Shown in pieces: positions 5,344-10,850 of a stretch of 10,850 bases of DNA. The notes under the pieces are model-generated. The model was not told the DNA's origin, ran no database searches, and worked only from the letters and a program-made list of their open reading frames with translations. The position numbers and the translations under genes were made by a program. Within the stretch, counting starts at the first letter, position 1, and every line of letters starts with the position of its first letter. Source of the DNA: Deltaproteobacteria bacterium (GTDB lineage: Bacteria > Myxococcota_A > Polyangia > HGW-17 > SLPX01); assembly GCA_011390535.1 (NCBI GenBank), contig JAABSF010000048.1, forward strand, positions 1 to 10,850. Reading direction: 5' to 3'.

Positions 5344-8300
5344 ATGCTTATTCAAAATATGAAGATTGCTCCGCATTATTTTGTAGGACTCGGCGGTTGC
5401 GGCAGCAAGATTGTAAATGAAATCGCACGGAAATTCAAAAGGCGGGAAGAAGAGTATTCCCGTTATAAGAATCTTGTGCACTTTTTCGCCGTGGACACCG
5501 ACATGGCAGAGCTTCAAAGGTGCGAAAAAGTAGACGCCTGGATCCCTATCTCCAACTTCGATAAACCACAATATGTAAAGCACTCATACGGACTTATGGG
5601 TTCGGAAGAAGATACATATTTTACACAGTGGTGGCCCGAGTATTATCAACCCCGCAAGACCTCCGGGGCCGGGGCCGGTCAAATAAGAATAGAGTCGCGG
5701 GTCTCGCTTCATTACACTTTAAAAAACCATCCGCAATACACTCAGACCCTCATGAACGCCATCAGACGGTCTTTTGATGTAGGTGAGCGTTTTAGAAACG
5801 ACAAGAAAGCACCCACCATCCATATCTACTGCTCTCTCGCCGGAGGTACCGGCTCAGGCAGCTTCCTCTCTATCACTTATTTCTTGAAATCGCTGGTGGA
5901 AAAGCATCGAAAACCTCTCAGCGTCGGCACTTTCGTTCTCCCTGGGGTATTCGGCGCCATGGGAGTTCCACATAATCAGTTGCAAAAGATTCAAGCCAAC
6001 GGTTATGCCGCGCTTTGTGAGCTTGAATACCTTCAAAGCGCCGGTGAAACAGAAGAAAACCGGATACAGTTTCACTGGAACCCCCACGGCACAGAAGACG
6101 ACACTGTAACTGAACGTCCTTTTGATCAAATCTCTCTTATTGATGATATCGGAGCCCTACACGGGGTAATAGCAGACGCCAAGCAGGTTTATCCTCATAT
6201 CGCCGACTCTGCTTACACACAGATTTTCTCAGAGGATCCAGATAAATCACAGACGATAGTGGAGCGTGACCAGTCCACACTCGACAATGATGAGCGGGAG
6301 CTCGGGGTGAAAGACAGCCAACATTACACCAAGAGATACGGCTCTTTCGGTGTGTCGGTGCTAACGATTCCGGATGACGATATCCTGGAATATTGCGCCA
6401 ATCGCTATGCTATTGAAGCTCTCAACACTGCATTCGCGCTCCCGGAAAAAGACAACCTGGAGGTTAAGACCTCTGCAGATCGCGAAAAACGGGATCGAAT
6501 GTTTATCACAGATGTTCAGAGCCGAGCCCGGATGCAAGGTGATACCGGCCGGATGTACAATTCAGTTTTGGAGTGGTGTGACGGCACAACCGGCGGAAGC
6601 GGAGCAGTGGATGTTTATCTGCGAAAATTGGATGATGTCTTGAACGGCTTGAAAAAGCCTATAGAAGAACTCCCCGGTATGCGGGAAGATTGGTTGCTCG
6701 GAATGTCCGGCGATGAAGAGTCTGTCCGCGTTGAGGTGAGGCGCCGCTATGACAGCCGCAAAAAGAAAATGAAGAGCGCCAGAGAGTCCGTAGATGAGAT
6801 GGCCACCAACCTCGCCAAAGAGGTCATGTCGGATGATTATGATCATTCACTCTGCAAAGCTCTCTCCGGAACAGGCCCCATACATGGGCGGCTCTTCTAC
6901 CTTCGGTTGCTGGCAGCTATGAAAGAGCGTCAAAAACGTGCGGAAGACGAGTTTAACGGTGCCAACGAGGCACTCAAAGGTGTAGACGATGCTTTCAGCA
7001 AATATCATGACGAGCTGGTGAGCACAACGAAAATCAGTCTGGTTGAAAAAGTTACGGGCAACAAAGATTACGAACAAGACGCAGTGCCGAAGTTTGTGCG
7101 TTGGTTCAGAAATTCGGTAAAAAAACAACAAGAGCTCTCCCTGTTCAACGATGGTCTGTTGGACTTCTATGACGACATCGTACAAGGTCTCACCGAAAAG
7201 TTGGATAAGGCCTCAGCGCTGTTTGACGACCTGCTGTCCATCAGAGAAAAACTGGAATGCAAATGTGATGACCTCTTGAAATATGGGGTACCAAGGGAAT
7301 TCGGAGGCGAGACCACCGAACATGTTCTGGATGTAGAATTGTTCCAAGATTTTTTGGACCCCGAACATTCCCGGATGTGGGACTGGCTGTTTGACGAGAT
7401 GGAGCTCTCATCGGATTACAACCCCGATGAGATCGCCGGTTCAATTCAAAAAGCCCAAGCAGAAGCCAAACGCAGGCGTCATGTCTCTGAGAAGGTTATG
7501 GATGAGCTTGTGGGTCACGGGCGCAAACTCTGGGAAGAGAGAATAATCGGGCAAGACAAGCCTTCCGGACGAGATGAGCTGGGCCTTAATATCATCGACA
7601 GCCTTCGAAAAGAGGCAGAGTGGGCGCTGATGTGGGAAGATCTTAAACGACGTTACGGTAATAACCGCCCCAAGAAACTACCCGCCGGTGACATCGAAGC
7701 TGCAGTGGAAGAGATCGGAGATGAGAGAATTGACTCTTATGTAAAAGAGAAAATATTCCACGCCGCGAACAAATGTCAGCCCTTTCTTCAGTTCGACCCA
7801 TCGGGCAAAAACATACCACCCAAAAAGTACATCTGCATCTACAAGGGTTACCGTGACGATGACTCTTTTCGAAAGCGTTTGACCAACATCCAGGGTTTTT
7901 CTATCAAAGAAGGTGATTTAATGATCACCGGTGACCCTAAAAGAGTGGTTTTTTATTGGAACGAGGTGGGAGTCCCCATTTACAAGGTCGACTCCGTGAA
8001 TGGATACGGGGCTGCTTATGAAAACGTGAAAGCTTCTGAGCTCAGCCGAGGCTCGGTTTATAAAAAGGTAGTCACTCTTGAGTCAAGCCGTCCTGAGATG
8101 GAAGAACAGCGAAAGCTTTTCGCCGAAAAGAAAATGCCTGATATCCCCCTTCATACCGACAGAAACTGGGAGGGCGTTTTCGATCCTTATCTTTTCGGAC
8201 TGTTTCCCATAACCATGCGGGCCGTCCAAGAAAATAGAGCAAGAATTCATTGGGAAGAAGAACGCAGCAAAAGAAAAACCGCTAGTGAAACCGCTGGTGC

Positions 8301-8652
8301 GGGAATCCGACTTTTTGCCCTGGCGAGCTGGTGTGGGTCCATCAAAAAAACTGACGCAGGTTACATAATCAATAATGACGCATTGAAAAAGAGCGATAAA
8401 GAGCTGGGCAAATGGAGGGATACAGCGGCGAACAATTTTGCCAAACTAAAAGAAGTCATAATCGAGTGGGCAGAAGAAAAAGTAGAGGAGGCGCTTCAAG
8501 AGACAGTGAGAAATCGAGACACATCGTCACTCGAGGACCACTACAACCGGCTCAAGGATGAACGAGTTGGGATGGAAGACAATGAAATCTCCCTGGTTAA
8601 ACAAGAGCTGATAATTTTGAAGCAAGAGATCGATAAGCTCAAAAGCTCTTGA
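5344..8652 (+). CDS. Large tubulin/FtsZ-like protein (Tubulin_2 type)
   Basis: 1102 residues, no signal peptide or transmembrane segment, so cytoplasmic. Tubulin-superfamily landmarks: an N-terminal strand and loop GLGGCGS (15-21), strand 2 ending FFAVDTD (47-53), GAGAGQ (108-113) resembling the third nucleotide loop, and the signature AGGTGSGS (166-173), equivalent to GGGTGSG of FtsZ and tubulin. LIDD (265-268) and FGVSVLTIPDDD (335-346) follow; the Asp triplet is a possible counterpart of the catalytic T7 loop, which is an inference. The rest (about 370-1102) is far longer than FtsZ. It is helical and charged, with a conserved-looking LHTD/WEG patch near 936-942 and a C-terminal coiled coil (last 40 residues). 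GTP binding and polymerisation are expected from the family, not shown here. The context with a VWA membrane protein resembles the FtsZl-2 membrane-remodelling loci. Spacing to the next gene is 15 bp. Confidence 0.9.
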   Translation: MLIQNMKIAPHYFVGLGGCGSKIVNEIARKFKRREEEYSRYKNLVHFFAVDTDMAELQRCEKVDAWIPISNFDKPQYVKHSYGLMGSEEDTYFTQWWPEYYQPRKTSGAGAGQIRIESRVSLHYTLKNHPQYTQTLMNAIRRSFDVGERFRNDKKAPTIHIYCSLAGGTGSGSFLSITYFLKSLVEKHRKPLSVGTFVLPGVFGAMGVPHNQLQKIQANGYAALCELEYLQSAGETEENRIQFHWNPHGTEDDTVTERPFDQISLIDDIGALHGVIADAKQVYPHIADSAYTQIFSEDPDKSQTIVERDQSTLDNDERELGVKDSQHYTKRYGSFGVSVLTIPDDDILEYCANRYAIEALNTAFALPEKDNLEVKTSADREKRDRMFITDVQSRARMQGDTGRMYNSVLEWCDGTTGGSGAVDVYLRKLDDVLNGLKKPIEELPGMREDWLLGMSGDEESVRVEVRRRYDSRKKKMKSARESVDEMATNLAKEVMSDDYDHSLCKALSGTGPIHGRLFYLRLLAAMKERQKRAEDEFNGANEALKGVDDAFSKYHDELVSTTKISLVEKVTGNKDYEQDAVPKFVRWFRNSVKKQQELSLFNDGLLDFYDDIVQGLTEKLDKASALFDDLLSIREKLECKCDDLLKYGVPREFGGETTEHVLDVELFQDFLDPEHSRMWDWLFDEMELSSDYNPDEIAGSIQKAQAEAKRRRHVSEKVMDELVGHGRKLWEERIIGQDKPSGRDELGLNIIDSLRKEAEWALMWEDLKRRYGNNRPKKLPAGDIEAAVEEIGDERIDSYVKEKIFHAANKCQPFLQFDPSGKNIPPKKYICIYKGYRDDDSFRKRLTNIQGFSIKEGDLMITGDPKRVVFYWNEVGVPIYKVDSVNGYGAAYENVKASELSRGSVYKKVVTLESSRPEMEEQRKLFAEKKMPDIPLHTDRNWEGVFDPYLFGLFPITMRAVQENRARIHWEEERSKRKTASETAGAGIRLFALASWCGSIKKTDAGYIINNDALKKSDKELGKWRDTAANNFAKLKEVIIEWAEEKVEEALQETVRNRDTSSLEDHYNRLKDERVGMEDNEISLVKQELIILKQEIDKLKSS

Positions 8653-8655
8653 GCT

Positions 8656-8661
8656 AAGGTG
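8656..8661 (+). promoter_or_regulatory. Ribosome-binding site of the third operon gene
   Basis: AAGGTG sits six bases before ATG 8668 in the 15-bp gap after the tubulin-like stop codon. It fixes the start and leaves no room for a separate promoter, so the gene is co-transcribed with the one before it. Confidence 0.7.
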
Positions 8662-8667
8662 ACTTGA

Positions 8668-10850
8668 ATGAGCGATGTTTTCAACCCAACCCTCGTCTTC
8701 GGAGTGGGTCGACTAGGACGTGAGGCGATCTCGCGGCTCCGTGATGAGCTGCCCGTTCATGGTGAAGCGGCGGCCTCCAACTCCGTCCTGGCGGTGTTGG
8801 AATTATTGGACCCCGAGACCTATGAAAATACCCAAGAGATAACAGCTAGGGTAAAAGTCGAGCCCTCCGGCTCGTCACAGGTTTCAACTTCAAGTGATTC
8901 TACCCGCCCTGTAGTTAACAAAGAGACACCAAACGGAGCCACCGACGGATCCACAGAAAAAGATGAGGATGGATTCAACATCCTGCGCCTTTCTACAGAT
9001 TGGAGTGAACACCAAGCCACGGCGCTTTCCGAATTCGCTTACAAAAGCGCAAGGCGCCTTCTTCGTTTAAGCCATTTTCTGAACTATTCATCTGCCGACA
9101 GGTTACTCCCACCCAGGTTCTCGGTTTTTGTAGTGGCGGATTTAGGAGAGTCAGAAGTCAGAAAAATCTTGAACCCTCTGATTGAAGTTGTCGGCCGGAC
9201 CCTTTTGTCCAGGTTCAGCCATATTTTCAACTCGCGAGGCCCTGAAGGAGAGCCTGCTAATTTCGGGGTCTACCCGGTGTTAATGCTGGGCGGGGTGCGC
9301 GACGAAAAAGCTAACAACCGAGGCGTAATCTCCAACACCTTAAAAGGACTGAGCGAAACTGTAAAAAACAGCGCGGAGTGGTGGAGCGTCGCAGACATGC
9401 AAGGGGAAACAGAGCTTCCTTGCGTAAGCCGCACGGTGTTGCTGGATGATCAGACGACTAAATACGTGCTTGACCGCTCGGAGATTGTTTCATCCATAGT
9501 CGGGCTCATGACCATCGCTCTTTTCAGCGGAGATTTTTCGAATGAGCACGCCGAAGGAGGGGCGTGGCCGTTAGCCGGGTTTTTACAGGGGCCTGAAGAC
9601 ACACGGCGGGATTTATCCATCCGTGGTTATGATCCTCCAGTGTTCGCCACTTTTGGTGTGGGAACAATGGATGTGGCTCAGGGGGTAGTGAACGACTACA
9701 TATGCAACCGCTTCGCACTGTACATTATCGACTCCATGCGTCCCGAAAAACCGGCGGATTCAAACTTAATGGATCTGCGCGAGCTCTGGTCACCCGATGA
9801 AATAGACGCAAGACTGCAAGGTTACGGCGCCGGTGAGTTGAGCACCGAAGATGTCACCACTTATCATGACTCCAACGATGTTGAAGATACACGCCAAAGA
9901 TCGGTGGCCGACAGGATCGAAAGACGGTTGCGAGAGCTTGCCGAAAACCTTACGAAACGCTGCGAAGAAATTGAAGCTTTGGACAGCCCTGAAAACATCA
10001 CAAACAACAAATACAGCCGGCCTTGGTTTGAAAATTTGGCGTCCCGTTTCAAACAAACATGCAAAGATATAGAGCTTCAAGAGCTTCCACAGGCGGGCGA
10101 GGAGGTGGACCGCCGAGGGTTGTCCCTGGCTCGAGAACGTTTGGATGAAGTGAGAGAGAAGGTGGACCGTTGGGTCTGGTCTGAACCTCGGGGATGGCAT
10201 CGTGCACGTCAGTATTTGTTGGAGCTAAAGGGCCGGGCTAATATGGAAGCAGACCAATTCGAGTTGGAGCCCCACCTCCCGGACCTCCCTGATACCGAAC
10301 CGGTGAGACAGGCTGTGCTGGAAGTGCGACACAGAGCCCAGTCCTGGCCACGCCGTAGGCGGGTGATATTCACGGCCGCCTTTGTTGCGCTCTTTCTTAC
10401 TCTATTGTTTCACTTCATGCCCAAGTGGCTGTACATCCGTTTCGTATACGAAAACAACACATATATAAAGCAATCTGAAGCAAACTCTCTCTTGGAAAAA
10501 GGAAAAAGGCTCGCCGCAAACGGCTCCACCCAAGCCAAGCGTCTGTTGAAGCTTAAAGACGCCCCAAAAGGCAACGCGCCGGATGGATACGTTTTGGACA
10601 CACGATATGATCCTCCCGGCCTACTGGGAAACCCAATGCTTTTCAAGCTCCCCCCGCGGGCAACAGTGGCACACTTTGTATTGGATCGTCCTTATGTCTT
10701 CATCTGGCTCTATTTGCTGTTCCTGTTCTTTATGTGGATCTATTTTCGATCCTATCTCAAAAAGCGGCAAGAAGAGATGGACCAAGCTGTCAGATTCCTG
10801 AAAAACCGGATCGAAGAACTGGTCACCTCCATGTCTAACTCTGTCCGGGA
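8668..10850 (+). CDS. Membrane-anchored degenerate tubulin-like protein, 3' end beyond the window
   Basis: Open from ATG 8668 to the right edge: 727 visible residues, no stop. The N-terminus has FGVGRLGRE (11-19), matching the glycine loop of the preceding tubulin-like protein. Further shared landmarks are strand 2 (about 39-48), a strand with VVADLG (155-160) where the signature loop should be, LLDD (258-261) and FGV...Y..NR (329-348). The spacings match gene 2 almost exactly. The GGTGSG signature is absent (DLGESE instead) and the Asp triplet is replaced by QGV (338-340), so GTP hydrolysis is unlikely. A Ser/Thr/acidic low-complexity insert lies at 64-102. A helical region leads to an Arg-rich stop and a transmembrane helix (566-584), then a segment of about 90 residues outside, a second helix (676-693), and a basic coiled-coil tail. 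Both ends are predicted cytoplasmic by the positive-inside rule. Inferred role: membrane anchor or regulatory partner of the tubulin-like filament. Confidence 0.8.
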   Translation, partial: MSDVFNPTLVFGVGRLGREAISRLRDELPVHGEAAASNSVLAVLELLDPETYENTQEITARVKVEPSGSSQVSTSSDSTRPVVNKETPNGATDGSTEKDEDGFNILRLSTDWSEHQATALSEFAYKSARRLLRLSHFLNYSSADRLLPPRFSVFVVADLGESEVRKILNPLIEVVGRTLLSRFSHIFNSRGPEGEPANFGVYPVLMLGGVRDEKANNRGVISNTLKGLSETVKNSAEWWSVADMQGETELPCVSRTVLLDDQTTKYVLDRSEIVSSIVGLMTIALFSGDFSNEHAEGGAWPLAGFLQGPEDTRRDLSIRGYDPPVFATFGVGTMDVAQGVVNDYICNRFALYIIDSMRPEKPADSNLMDLRELWSPDEIDARLQGYGAGELSTEDVTTYHDSNDVEDTRQRSVADRIERRLRELAENLTKRCEEIEALDSPENITNNKYSRPWFENLASRFKQTCKDIELQELPQAGEEVDRRGLSLARERLDEVREKVDRWVWSEPRGWHRARQYLLELKGRANMEADQFELEPHLPDLPDTEPVRQAVLEVRHRAQSWPRRRRVIFTAAFVALFLTLLFHFMPKWLYIRFVYENNTYIKQSEANSLLEKGKRLAANGSTQAKRLLKLKDAPKGNAPDGYVLDTRYDPPGLLGNPMLFKLPPRATVAHFVLDRPYVFIWLYLLFLFFMWIYFRSYLKKRQEEMDQAVRFLKNRIEELVTSMSNSVR

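Noticed and set aside
5156..5344. 62-codon plus frame overlapping the end of the VWA gene and ending TAATG at the tubulin-like start
   Set aside because: The stop-start overlap is suggestive of coupling or a frameshifted extension, but the frame has no ribosome site, is mostly inside VWA codons, and no slippery sequence is evident near the VWA stop.
2821..10850. Anti-phage or toxin-antitoxin defence system
   Set aside because: No nuclease, toxin, effector or sensor domain is recognisable in the three genes. The domains seen point to membrane or cytoskeletal work instead.

Overview
The window reads as bacterial chromosomal DNA of moderate GC, roughly half by eye. It has dense long genes, Shine-Dalgarno sites, a signal-peptide protein and a divergent recQ gene. 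The signal peptide with a large extracytoplasmic domain and the protein families fit a Gram-negative bacterium, perhaps a proteobacterium-like or deltaproteobacterium-like lineage. The sequence alone does not fix the taxon.

Layout: (1) 1-1981, minus strand, is a RecQ-family DNA helicase whose C-terminus runs off the left edge. Its visible tail carries a 15-bp tandem repeat. (2) 1982-2820 is an 839-bp divergent intergenic region. It holds a 405-bp, GC-richer, hairpin-dense element bracketed by two identical 34-bp direct repeats, then a good sigma70-like promoter, a perfect 10-bp palindrome next to it, and two tiny overlapping leader frames. (3) 2821-10850, plus strand, is a tightly spaced three-gene operon: a secreted, membrane-anchored von Willebrand factor A (VWA) protein, a large tubulin/FtsZ-like protein, and a third protein that runs off the right edge.

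The operon is the interesting part. Gene 1 would put a metal-binding VWA domain outside the membrane, with one transmembrane helix and a cytoplasmic tail of about 110 residues. Gene 2 has the tubulin-superfamily nucleotide-binding loops: GLGGCG, GAGAGQ and the signature AGGTGSGS. Gene 3 is not obviously tubulin-like, but comparing it with gene 2 inside the window shows the same landmarks in the same order, with nearly identical spacing (99 vs 100 and 70 vs 71 residues). The signature loop and an Asp triplet are lost. I therefore infer that gene 3 is a degenerate tubulin-like paralogue fused to two transmembrane helices. The natural model is a membrane-linked cytomotive or scaffolding complex: a soluble nucleotide-binding tubulin-like subunit, a membrane-anchored pseudo-tubulin partner, and a VWA protein linking it to the periplasm. 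Pairing of an FtsZ-like protein with a VWA protein matches what I recall of the FtsZl-2 membrane-remodelling loci predicted by Makarova and Koonin. The pseudo-tubulin partner is my own reading. RecQ is divergent and probably functionally unrelated.
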